NCBI GenBank assembly: GCA_046590205.1
Contig: JBKJTT010000079.1
Coordinates: 13,327-77,326, forward strand
Length of the DNA stretch: 64,000 bases
Source of the DNA: DATDEW01 sp046590205
GTDB lineage: Bacteria; Bacteroidota; Ignavibacteria; Palsa-1295
Direction of reading: 5' to 3'
Below the pieces are notes generated by a model. The model was not told the origin of the DNA. It made no database searches and was given only the letters and a program-made list of their open reading frames with translations. The translations under genes were made by a program, and so were the position numbers. Position 1 is the stretch's first letter. Each line of letters starts with the position of its first letter. This document shows, one piece after another, positions 9,713 to 17,768 of this stretch.

Positions 9713-11218
9713 ATGAAGAAAGTGGCTACCGTTTTTGCGATTCTCTCGCTTCTTGTATCTTGCTCATTTGCACAGACGCTATACTCATACGAGCGGTCGA
9801 ATCCCGCATCATCTGACCCGGCACAGCCAATTCACATTGAACTCGGCAGTGGGGATAGTGCTACAGCATTTGATATTTCACGTTCTTTTCGGCAGTTTCA
9901 ACACTTATTAGACAATCCGTTCAATCTATCTCGTGAGATGGATTTTCCGCAGATCGATACTACGAAGGATTCGCTTGTAGCAGAATTTTCTACAGGAGGT
10001 CTTAAACTTCGCAAGCGTCAAGCGATGAATTTTTTAATTACCGATCCTCCATCCGATCAGATCAGCCGTTACCTTGAGCCGTTCTCGATGATGGATTTCA
10101 ATCGAGTCAATGGTTTCTTTCTCGGGCTTGGATCCGGAAAATATATTGACTTTGGTGAATATGATGAGTTTGGACTTAAGGGAGGTATTGGTTATGGGTT
10201 TGCTGAAGGGAAAGGACAGTCTGTTCTTGGAGGCGAATTTCGCCTACCACTTTCACCACTTCGCCCGAAAGAAGATAGTGTAACTCGGAAACGTTTTGTA
10301 AGCGTACCGACGATTGTTGTTGGTATAGAATACCATAATGTAACCACAACAGAAGATCATTGGCGGGCAGGGCGGCTTGAGAATGCTGTATATGCCTTCT
10401 TAGTACGCGAAGATTTCCGGGATTATTATAAGATTGAGGGCTGGAATGCACAAGTTGCTTTCCGTCCGTGGAAGACTGACGAAGTACAAGTTCAGTATCG
10501 CAGCGATATCTACTTCAACCAAGATCAGCGTGTGTTTTATGGTCGTTGGGGTGGTAACAAACGCTTACCCGATAACCCATCCATCACAGATGGGCGCATG
10601 AATTCATTCGTATTTACCTATCAAGGTGAACGTGCGCATAATGACTATATTGATGGAACAACTCTCTTCGGCGATGAGGTAAGTATTGAGTTACGTCAGG
10701 GTACATCCTATCAACTCGAACTTGAGTTTGGCGAGATGACAAATATTGATGAATCGTTTCAGAGGTATATCCTTGATTTTCGCCACTTTCAACCAATCGT
10801 ATTTGGTATTAACATAGACTCTCGCCTTCGCATTGAAGCTGCCACAGGCGATGCACCGATACAAAAGCTACAATATTTAGGCGGACCTTCTTCGCTTCCG
10901 GCATATAAAAATAAAGTGTTTGCAGGAAACAGAATGGCACTTTTAAACACAGAGATACGCATCAATCTTGCAGCACTTTCAACATTATTCCAAAAGGAAA
11001 ATGTGCAGCTGCTTATTAAGAATGATTTTGGATATATCAACACAGCTACTGATTCAAGCATTATCGTTAGCGGATTCGGTGGTGATAGCTCACCGGATAT
11101 TCTTTATAATGTTGGTATTGGACTTGGTCATGTATCAGGTCTTGAGCTGGGATGGAGTTTCCGGACTGATAAGAAGGAATCAGCACGGTTCTTCTTCCGC
11201 TTTACAAGACCGTTCTGA
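9713..11218 (+). CDS. Outer-membrane beta-barrel protein (surface antigen/BamA-like barrel), unknown function
   Basis: Product of 501 residues with a clear signal peptide (MKKVATVFAILSLLVSCSFAQ). A Cys at residue 17 lies within the hydrophobic stretch but is not followed by a typical lipoprotein linker. The rest alternates polar and hydrophobic residues as in barrel strands and ends in Phe (FFFRFTRPF), the usual beta-signal for Bam insertion. The segment LQYLGGPSSLPAYKNKVFAGNRMALLNTEIR resembles the last strands of Omp85-like barrels, where a GGxxSLRGY/GN pattern is conserved. No POTRA domain is seen. It follows the polysaccharide export genes but has its own promoter-like sequence, so a link to export is only a guess. 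The stop lies 1 bp from the tadA stop. Confidence 0.7.
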   Translation: MKKVATVFAILSLLVSCSFAQTLYSYERSNPASSDPAQPIHIELGSGDSATAFDISRSFRQFQHLLDNPFNLSREMDFPQIDTTKDSLVAEFSTGGLKLRKRQAMNFLITDPPSDQISRYLEPFSMMDFNRVNGFFLGLGSGKYIDFGEYDEFGLKGGIGYGFAEGKGQSVLGGEFRLPLSPLRPKEDSVTRKRFVSVPTIVVGIEYHNVTTTEDHWRAGRLENAVYAFLVREDFRDYYKIEGWNAQVAFRPWKTDEVQVQYRSDIYFNQDQRVFYGRWGGNKRLPDNPSITDGRMNSFVFTYQGERAHNDYIDGTTLFGDEVSIELRQGTSYQLELEFGEMTNIDESFQRYILDFRHFQPIVFGINIDSRLRIEAATGDAPIQKLQYLGGPSSLPAYKNKVFAGNRMALLNTEIRINLAALSTLFQKENVQLLIKNDFGYINTATDSSIIVSGFGGDSSPDILYNVGIGLGHVSGLELGWSFRTDKKESARFFFRFTRPF

Positions 11219-11219
11219 T

Positions 11220-11693
11220 CTACATTCGTTTTTTCTGAAAATACTCCTTGAGTATAGTCGAACAATCAGCATCCATCACACCACCAATGGTGTGTACTTG
11301 ATGGTTTAATCGCTTATCTTCTGTGATGGTGAAAAGCGTACCACAAGCTCCTGCTTTCGGGTCATAGGAGCCGAAGACAACATTCTCTAATCGTGCTAAG
11401 ACAATTGCTCCTGCACACATTGGGCATGGCTCAAGCGTGACGTACAGCGTTGCATCGGTTAGGAATTTTGATTCAATAGTTGAGCAAGCAGCAGTTATCG
11501 CTATCATCTCTGCATGGGCAGAGGCATCACGGAATTGCTCAGTTTGGTTATGACCTCTCCCGATAATAGCATTATCTTTGATGATAACACATCCGATAGG
11601 GACCTCATCTTCAGTAAATGCCTTCTCCGCCTCCTGAAATGCGAAGCGCATCCAGTATTCATGGGGCTGGGCGAATGGGTGTTCGTTCGGCAT
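11220..11693 (-). CDS. tadA: tRNA(adenine-34) deaminase
   Basis: Deaminates A34 to inosine in tRNA-Arg(ACG). The 157-residue product has both zinc motifs of the cytidine-deaminase fold: HAEMIAI (His plus catalytic Glu) and PCPMCAGAI (two Cys), with a QTEQFRDASAHAE approach as in TadA. The frame stays open upstream to 11735, but that part lies inside the tRNA-Ile gene, so the ATG at 11693 (MPNEHPFAQ) is chosen. The gene follows tRNA-Ile on the same strand by 11 bp. Confidence 0.93.
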   Translation of the reverse strand: MPNEHPFAQPHEYWMRFAFQEAEKAFTEDEVPIGCVIIKDNAIIGRGHNQTEQFRDASAHAEMIAITAACSTIESKFLTDATLYVTLEPCPMCAGAIVLARLENVVFGSYDPKAGACGTLFTITEDKRLNHQVHTIGGVMDADCSTILKEYFQKKRM

Positions 11694-11704
11694 ATTCAGG
11701 TAAG

Positions 11705-11778
11705 TGGGCCCTGCAGGACTTGAACCTGCGACCAATCGATTATGAGTCGACTGCTCTAACCAACTGAGCTAAGGGCCC
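11705..11778 (-). tRNA. tRNA-Ile (CAT anticodon, lysidine type)
   Basis: A 74-nt cloverleaf reads on the minus strand. The 7-bp acceptor stem is GGGCCCT/AGGGCCC with discriminator A, and the T-arm is GCAGG-TTCAAGT-CCTGC. The anticodon loop CTCATAA sits in a GA-CTCATAA-TC context. The anticodon is CAT. The D-arm, loop and TTGGTCGC variable region resemble the E. coli minor isoleucine tRNA rather than elongator or initiator Met, so this is called tRNA-Ile whose C34 would be changed to lysidine by TilS. CCA is not encoded. Confidence 0.88.
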
Positions 11779-11850
11779 TCTCTTCGGACTTATTCAATCA
11801 GAAAATTCGGGTTGCTACAACTAAGAAACCCTCAGGGGAATTCCATTTAT

Positions 11851-12504
11851 TCAAAACCTACCCACTAATTCTTTAAGTGCCGCATCGGGTATCTCATGTC
11901 CACCTTCAAAGTGAAGGACTTCATACGCGATAGAATGAGACTTCAGTAGCATCTCGGTTTCGGAGTAAATCTCTTGTCTGACAAGAGGATCAGTTTTGCT
12001 ATAGACAAGCCATTTGCGCATATCCTTTGCGTTTGAGATGAATCCTTTAAAGTTTAGGTCTCGCGGCACGTCGCCAGACCACATCACGATTTCATCAACC
12101 TTGATACCAGCCTCTGCTACACTCCGAAGAATAGCAGGGACTCCCTGCGAAAAACCGAAGAGGACAATCCGATTTGGTTTGGAGGTACATTTTCCGAGTA
12201 CTTCTTTGTAGAGTTTTTTAAGATAGATGACATAGTCTGATATCTCATTCTCTCGGTCTTCGCGGGTCATCCATGATGCACCGACAGTACCGCCAAAACC
12301 CTTTGTATAGAATCGGGAAAGCCCTTCTGGGGCAATAATAAGGCGGTCATCCGTCGCAATAGGAAGGAAGTTCTCGATGAAGCTCTCTGCCCTATGTGCA
12401 TAGCCATGAAGACATATCCATAACTCTTTTACCACCTCGAATGAACCGAGGGAGTAATAACGGGCAGTTTTGGTGGTCTCTATATTGTGCGGAGTTGGTT
12501 TCAT
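11851..12504 (-). CDS. Phospholipase/carboxylesterase-type alpha/beta hydrolase
   Basis: Product of 217 residues from the ATG at 12504 (MKPTPHNIETTK). The open frame reaches 12585, but the extra 27 residues are Cys-rich, lack family features and would overlap the start of mtaB. The fold is supported by LWICLHGYAHRAESF (oxyanion strand), IAPEG, the nucleophile elbow GFSQG, an Asp in YSKTDPLV, and the catalytic His in FEGGHEIP. This matches the carboxylesterase/YpfH group that cleaves short acyl esters. Substrate unknown. Divergent from mtaB with 63 bp between. Confidence 0.85.
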   Translation of the reverse strand: MKPTPHNIETTKTARYYSLGSFEVVKELWICLHGYAHRAESFIENFLPIATDDRLIIAPEGLSRFYTKGFGGTVGASWMTREDRENEISDYVIYLKKLYKEVLGKCTSKPNRIVLFGFSQGVPAILRSVAEAGIKVDEIVMWSGDVPRDLNFKGFISNAKDMRKWLVYSKTDPLVRQEIYSETEMLLKSHSIAYEVLHFEGGHEIPDAALKELVGRF

Positions 12505-12567
12505 TGAGCAAGAAGAACACCCTGGAAATGGGACAAATCCCCTAAAACAATCGTTTAACGAGCCGTT

Positions 12568-13902
12568 ATGCGTATCTCTGCACATACATTGGGTTGTAAG
12601 CTAAATTCCGCCGAGACCTCGACCATCGTCGAGCAGTTTCGTTCGCGTGGATGGGAGCTATCAGCAGGTGAGAATGCCGATGTATTTTTACTCAATACCT
12701 GCTCTGTTACAGCAAATGCCGAGCGTGAATGTCGGCAGGTTGTGCGACGTGTCCTTCGAGAGAACCCGAATACGTTTATCGCCGTGACGGGCTGCTACGC
12801 CCAGCTTCGCCCCGAAGAAATTGCAAGTATCGAGGGAGTTGATGTTGTTCTTGGTGCAAAGGAGAAGTTTTCGATATTTGACCATGTACCGAATTTTACA
12901 AAGTTCGATGCGCCTCAAATCTATTCTTCCCCTATCGAAGAAGCACTTGAATATCATCTCGCAGCAACTGCTGATAGAGGAGAGCAATCTCGGGCGTTCT
13001 TAAAAGTACAAGACGGATGTGATTATACCTGTTCCTATTGTACGATACCGATGGCGCGTGGTGAGTCACGTTCGGCAGAAATTGCGCAAGTCCTTACTGA
13101 AGCGATTCGTCTTTCACGTGATGGCTTTAAGGAGATAGTATTATCAGGTGTCAACGTCGGTGACTTCGGAGTAAAAACGGGTACAAGTTTTTATGAGTTA
13201 CTTCTTGCACTTGAAGCAAGCGAGGATGTCACTGCTCGTATTCGCATCAGCTCCATTGAGCCGAATCTCTTGACAGACGAGATTATTGCTCTGGTTGCAG
13301 GAAGCGATAAATTCTGTTCCCATTTTCATATTCCATTGCAATCAGGTTCTGCGAAGATACTTCGTTTAATGCAACGTCGTTATACCAAAGAATTGTATTG
13401 TTCTCGTATAGAAGCAGTTAAGAAAGCAATGCCACATGCAGGCATCGGTGTTGATGTCATCGTCGGCTTCCCAGGTGAGACAGATGAAGAATTTAGGGAG
13501 TGTTATGACTTTATTCATTTGCTTGATATTTCTTACCTTCATGTCTTTACCTATAGTGAACGTCCCGGTACAAAGGCAGTCGGGATGAAAGAACGTGTAG
13601 AGAAGGGAAGCCGCAAGGAGCGGAATGAAATGCTTCGAATTCTCTCCGAGAAGAAACGACAGGAGTTCTACCGTTCGCAACTTAGTAACGAAGGTGTTGT
13701 ACTCCTCGAGCATTCAAGCGAAGGGAAACAACATGGGTTTACAGAAAACTACGTTCGTGTTGAATTGCGTGATGCCGTTGACCCCGCAGCAGAACTTGTT
13801 CGGGTTCGTTACGAGGAATGTTCAGGTGAATTTGTAATAGCATCAGCACAGGAAGTGCTCTCGCATAAAAAATCATTGTCCTTACTTCCGATACTCTCAT
13901 AA
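12568..13902 (+). CDS. mtaB: tRNA (t6A37) C2-methylthiotransferase, radical SAM
   Basis: Converts t6A37 to ms2t6A37 in tRNAs reading ANN codons. The 444-residue product has the N-terminal UPF0004 domain with its three cluster cysteines (TLGCKLNS, LNTCSVTA, VTGCYAQ). The radical SAM motif CDYTCSYC, followed by TIPMARGESRSA, lies near residue 150. Further support comes from SGVNVGDFG and HFHIPLQSGS, both strongly conserved in MtaB/MiaB. It heads an apparent operon with the GT39-like protein and the exonuclease. Confidence 0.93.
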   Translation: MRISAHTLGCKLNSAETSTIVEQFRSRGWELSAGENADVFLLNTCSVTANAERECRQVVRRVLRENPNTFIAVTGCYAQLRPEEIASIEGVDVVLGAKEKFSIFDHVPNFTKFDAPQIYSSPIEEALEYHLAATADRGEQSRAFLKVQDGCDYTCSYCTIPMARGESRSAEIAQVLTEAIRLSRDGFKEIVLSGVNVGDFGVKTGTSFYELLLALEASEDVTARIRISSIEPNLLTDEIIALVAGSDKFCSHFHIPLQSGSAKILRLMQRRYTKELYCSRIEAVKKAMPHAGIGVDVIVGFPGETDEEFRECYDFIHLLDISYLHVFTYSERPGTKAVGMKERVEKGSRKERNEMLRILSEKKRQEFYRSQLSNEGVVLLEHSSEGKQHGFTENYVRVELRDAVDPAAELVRVRYEECSGEFVIASAQEVLSHKKSLSLLPILS

Positions 13903-15162
13903 TTGTTCGATAAACTCGAAATACTTGTCCGAACCGAAAAACGCGAATGGCTTGTCCTAATCGGCGTTTCGGTTCTCATCTTTATAGTCCAGTTGCTTAC
14001 GCTCCGTCCACCTGTCGGCATTGGTGAGCCGTATTTTATAGCAAAGAACATCGCCGCCGGATTTGGATACATGTATGCTTATCCGTTTGATACGGTTGCA
14101 CAAGTTACATGCTATATCCCTCCGCTTTATGTCTATTTTCATGTAGCAATTATAAAGCTTGGTGGTGGACTTATCGTTAGCCAAGTCGCAGGATTACTAT
14201 TCTTCCATGTTGCCAATATAGTTATCTATCGTTTTTTCAAGAAGCAAACGTCGGTGGGTAATGCCATTGCAGGGTTTTTCCTGTTTGCAATCTATTTACC
14301 ACTTTGGCTCACATCCCAAAAGCCCGACCCTGACGGATTGAATATACTCCTGATTGCTCTTACTATCACGCTATTATATAATCTATCTCGAAGTTCAAAA
14401 GTAACTACTTGGGGATGGCTTGGTTTGCTTTTAGGGGTGCAGTTGCTCCTTCGTCCTGATATTATGCTCGGGATGGTACTCTTCGGAGTGTGGCTCTTAT
14501 TGACAGGTGAGAGACGAGAAGAGAAATTCAAAGGGTATGTTCTCAGTGCTGTTATTGCTATTATCATGGTTGCCCCTTGGACACTGCGTAACTACGTTGT
14601 CTTTGATAAGTTCGTATTCGTCTCGGCGAATTCCGGATTCAATTTCTATATGGGAAACAACACCAATGCAACCGGTGAATTCCAGCAAGACATATCCACT
14701 CCCGAAGGTAAGGCCCAGCTCGATTCAATCGAAAAATACTTTGAATCACATCCATCACATGTTGATGCTGATAGCTACTTAATGAAGATCGGACAGCAGT
14801 GGGTAGTAGATAACCCTGGTGATGCACTTGTACTTGCAACAAAGAAGTTCTTTTATCATTGGTGGCATCGCGAATATGCCGGTAGTGAGATTGCAAGCGA
14901 ACCATGGATGATCGTATCATATCGTATCGCATCTGTATTCTTACTTATTTTTGGATTCTGGGGTTTGTTCTCTTTGAAGGATAAACGAGTCCGTGCGTTA
15001 CTTTTAACCTTATTTTTGTACTCAACTGCTATATCGGTGATATTTTTTGTGCAATCTCGTCACAGAGCATTGAAAGTTGACCCGTATCTGATCCCGTTAA
15101 GTGTTATCGGTGTTTCTGCATTAGGAAGTAAACTATTTACTAAAGAAGCAAAAAAAGTATGA
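13903..15162 (+). CDS. GT39/ArnT-like polytopic membrane glycosyltransferase (putative)
   Basis: Product of 419 residues with about 10 hydrophobic helices. The first loop has the GT-C style acidic element (PPVGIGEPYFIAKNIAAGFGY), and the PWTLRNYVVF...GFNFYMGNN segment followed by ATGEF is shared with many bacterial dolichyl-phosphate-mannose-type glycosyltransferases. Start is TTG immediately after the mtaB stop (TAATTG); the first ATG is well inside. Its stop overlaps the next gene by 4 bp (ATGA). Predicted to move a sugar from a polyprenyl-phosphate donor outside the inner membrane; acceptor unknown. Confidence 0.7.
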   Translation: MFDKLEILVRTEKREWLVLIGVSVLIFIVQLLTLRPPVGIGEPYFIAKNIAAGFGYMYAYPFDTVAQVTCYIPPLYVYFHVAIIKLGGGLIVSQVAGLLFFHVANIVIYRFFKKQTSVGNAIAGFFLFAIYLPLWLTSQKPDPDGLNILLIALTITLLYNLSRSSKVTTWGWLGLLLGVQLLLRPDIMLGMVLFGVWLLLTGERREEKFKGYVLSAVIAIIMVAPWTLRNYVVFDKFVFVSANSGFNFYMGNNTNATGEFQQDISTPEGKAQLDSIEKYFESHPSHVDADSYLMKIGQQWVVDNPGDALVLATKKFFYHWWHREYAGSEIASEPWMIVSYRIASVFLLIFGFWGLFSLKDKRVRALLLTLFLYSTAISVIFFVQSRHRALKVDPYLIPLSVIGVSALGSKLFTKEAKKV

Positions 15163-15926
15163 CAAAGATTGTATCGTGGAATGTGAACGGCATCCGCGCC
15201 GCAGAAAAAAAAGGATTTCTTGACTACATGAGAAATGAGTCACCCGATATTATTGGTCTGCAGGAAACAAAGGCACAGCCAGAGCAGCTTAGTGATGCAC
15301 TAAAGAATATTCCCGGCTACCACTCCTATTTCTGTAGTGCAGAGAAGAAGGGGTATTCCGGCGTTGCTATTTATTCAAAGAAAGAGCCAAAGAAAGTCAC
15401 TTCCGGCTGTGGAGAACCATTATTTGATTGTGAAGGACGAGTCCTATGCGCCGATTACGATGACTTTATTTTCTACAACATCTATTATCCGAATGGCGGC
15501 AGAGGGCCGGAGCGAGTAAAGTACAAACTCGATTTCTATGACCACATGCTTGCTATATGGGAGAAGCAGCGCAAAGCAGGGAAGCGTCTGATCCTCACAG
15601 GGGATTTCAATACTGCGCACAAAGAGATAGACCTTGCCAGACCAAAGGAGAACTCCAAAACGACGGGCTTTCTGCCTGAAGAACGTGCATGGCTTGATAA
15701 GATATCGGATTTGGGCTACATTGACATTTTTCGCGTCTTCAACCAAGAACCTGCACAATACACATATTGGGACCAGATAACCCGTGCCAGAGAGCGCAAT
15801 GTTGGTTGGCGCATTGATTACTTCTGGGTTACTCCGAATGTTATGCCCATTGCAATTGACGCTCCAATCCAAATGGACATCATGGGAAGCGATCATTGTC
15901 CGATACAGCTTCATTTGGACGTTTAA
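15159..15926 (+). CDS. xth: Exodeoxyribonuclease III family (AP endonuclease)
   Basis: Product of 255 residues of the exonuclease/endonuclease/phosphatase fold: SWNVNGIRAAEKKGF, the metal Glu in IIGLQETKA, YNIYYPNGGRG, GDFNTAHKEIDLARP (catalytic Asp/Asn), WRIDYFWVT and the terminal GSDHCPI. These are diagnostic for ExoIII-type AP endonucleases, which cut at abasic sites in base excision repair. Overlaps the upstream GT39-like gene by 4 bp. Confidence 0.93.
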   Translation: MTKIVSWNVNGIRAAEKKGFLDYMRNESPDIIGLQETKAQPEQLSDALKNIPGYHSYFCSAEKKGYSGVAIYSKKEPKKVTSGCGEPLFDCEGRVLCADYDDFIFYNIYYPNGGRGPERVKYKLDFYDHMLAIWEKQRKAGKRLILTGDFNTAHKEIDLARPKENSKTTGFLPEERAWLDKISDLGYIDIFRVFNQEPAQYTYWDQITRARERNVGWRIDYFWVTPNVMPIAIDAPIQMDIMGSDHCPIQLHLDV

Positions 15927-16166
15927 GCTGAAATACACACATAATTCACAAGTTATCAACATTCATATTTATCCTCTTGATAACTGTGATTTTCCGTCGT
16001 ATTATTGTATATAGTTTTGCAAGAACATCGAATTCAGCCCTCTTTCGTCAGTTTTTGCCTTGTTAGCTCTTTCTATCTCCATCTGGACAATGTGGATAAA
16101 TTGTGAGTAATGTGTGAGAACAGGTGAAGATATACACGTGTTGATTTATATGTAAGGGAACACGGA
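15927..16166. other. 240-bp intergenic region with DnaA-box-like sites
   Basis: AT-rich gap with no gene. It holds TTATCAACA at 15953-15961 (one mismatch to TTATNCACA), a perfect reverse box TGTGGATAA at 16091-16099, and TGTGAGTAA at 16102-16110 (one mismatch). The sequence AGTTATCAA at 15951-15959 has an exact inverted partner, TTGATAACT, about 20 bp downstream. A TAnnTTTG match (TAGTTTTG) lies at 16012-16019. This could be a DnaA-bound control region, a minor binding cluster or a replication origin; dnaA is not in the window. Confidence 0.35.
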
Positions 16167-17699
16167 ATGAATATCTACGAAGACGGGGACGAGTTTAGCT
16201 TTGGCGATGATGATTTCTTCGGGCAATCCGCAAATAGCCCCGAAGAGAGTGAAACGCGAAAGAAGTTCTTGGAGGACGAAGTTCGCCGCTATCGCGACGA
16301 GATGCGTTCGCGCCGTATGCCTTTGGATGAACCGACCCATTCCTTAAAACGCAAAACTTTTCTAAGTCCGGAAATTCTCGAAGAGCTTATCAACTACTGT
16401 GTCGAAAACGACAAGTTCGATGAAGCACTCCATTTTGCCGAAGTCCTGACCGAACATGCTCCCTTTAGCTCTGATGCCTGGCATCAACGCGCAATGCTCG
16501 AAGCGCATCACCTTAAGTTTGATGAAGCACTTGTTTCCTATGGTCGAGCTATTAGTTTAGACCCCGTTGATATTGAAATACTCATCAACTACGGTATCAC
16601 ACTCGAAGCACTAGGTCGTACTGACGAATCCCTTGCTATCAATGAACGAGTTTTAGCTATTGACCCGACAAACGGCGAAGCACTCTTTAGCAAGGCGTCA
16701 TGCTACGAGAAGATGGAGCACTTCAATGAAGCGATTCCTCTCTTCCGATATTTATGCGACAAAGAAGAATTTGCAAAGGATGCATACTACGAGCTTGGCT
16801 TTTGCTATGATTCGTTAGACGATTTTACTTCTGCAATAGAAGCGTACGAGCAGCATCTTGATCTCGACCCATATAACTATAACGGCTGGTACAACCTTGG
16901 GATAGTCTATAACAGGATGGGCATGTTCCATAAAGCCATCTCAAGCTATGAGATGTCGCTTGCTATCAAAGAAGATTTTGCGTCGGCTTGGTATAACAGA
17001 GGCAACGCTAATGCTAATCTCGGCAAGCTTACCGAAGCAGTCGAATCTTACAAAGAGTGCTTGAAGTACGAAGCAGAAGATGTCAGTGCTTGGCATAATC
17101 TTGCTAATGCCTATGAGGAGATGCAACGTGAGCGTGATGCGATTCGCTGCTTTACCCAAGCTATCAAATTCGACCCCCGCCACAGCGAAAGCTACTTTGG
17201 TCGCGGTTCATGTTATGATGCGCTTGGTCATCCTCGCAAAGCATTAGAAGATTACGACAGGGCACTTGCGATCAAGAGTCGTTACCCCGAACTTTGGTAT
17301 GCTAAAGCAGATGCGCTCTATAACTTAGGTCGCTTCGATGAAGCATTGCTTGCTTATCGTGTCGTTCTTGAACAATCACCTCGCGACTTTGAGGCATGGT
17401 TTGATTACGCCGAGACACTGCTGGATGTTCATAGACCGTCCGAAGCAGCGAAAGCACTTGAGGTTTCTATCGAGATCGAAGGTAACTGGGCTGATTCACA
17501 CTACGGCAGAGCTAAGGCACTTTATATCATGGAGGAACATCTTGAGTCTGCGGTAGAACTTCTCATCACATTCCGCCTTGACGAATCAAAGCGTCAACTC
17601 TTCGAAACAGAATTCCCGCAGCTTGCAGGACTTGAATCTTTCCGTGCTATCGAGGAGATAGTCAGCGCTCCGGCGCAACCATCTGAAGAGAAACAATAA
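16167..17699 (+). CDS. Tetratricopeptide-repeat protein
   Basis: Product of 510 residues, no signal peptide or membrane helix. The first 60 residues are highly acidic then charged (DGDEFSFGDDDFF...), and residues from about 70 to 490 are a continuous array of roughly 11-12 TPR units with the W-G-Y-A-P spacing (for example WYNLGIVYNRMG, WYNRGNANANLG, WHNLANAYEEM). A cytosolic protein-interaction scaffold is inferred; no partner is indicated by the neighbours. A 15-bp hairpin terminator follows. Confidence 0.85.
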   Translation: MNIYEDGDEFSFGDDDFFGQSANSPEESETRKKFLEDEVRRYRDEMRSRRMPLDEPTHSLKRKTFLSPEILEELINYCVENDKFDEALHFAEVLTEHAPFSSDAWHQRAMLEAHHLKFDEALVSYGRAISLDPVDIEILINYGITLEALGRTDESLAINERVLAIDPTNGEALFSKASCYEKMEHFNEAIPLFRYLCDKEEFAKDAYYELGFCYDSLDDFTSAIEAYEQHLDLDPYNYNGWYNLGIVYNRMGMFHKAISSYEMSLAIKEDFASAWYNRGNANANLGKLTEAVESYKECLKYEAEDVSAWHNLANAYEEMQRERDAIRCFTQAIKFDPRHSESYFGRGSCYDALGHPRKALEDYDRALAIKSRYPELWYAKADALYNLGRFDEALLAYRVVLEQSPRDFEAWFDYAETLLDVHRPSEAAKALEVSIEIEGNWADSHYGRAKALYIMEEHLESAVELLITFRLDESKRQLFETEFPQLAGLESFRAIEEIVSAPAQPSEEKQ

Positions 17700-17719
17700 C
17701 CGAACTGAGATTCTTAACC

Positions 17720-17753
17720 AATGGCTCACGAAGTACTAACTTCGTGAGCCATT
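17720..17753. terminator. Bidirectional hairpin terminator
   Basis: Perfect 15-bp stem AATGGCTCACGAAGT/ACTTCGTGAGCCATT with a 4-base loop, between the convergent TPR and OmpA-family genes. The T-rich tail is poor on both sides, so efficiency is uncertain. Confidence 0.75.
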
Positions 17754-17768
17754 TGATTTATGCTCTAA

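Noticed and set aside
11694..11735. Upstream extension of tadA
   Set aside because: It falls within the tRNA-Ile gene; the family's N-terminus begins at the ATG at 11693.
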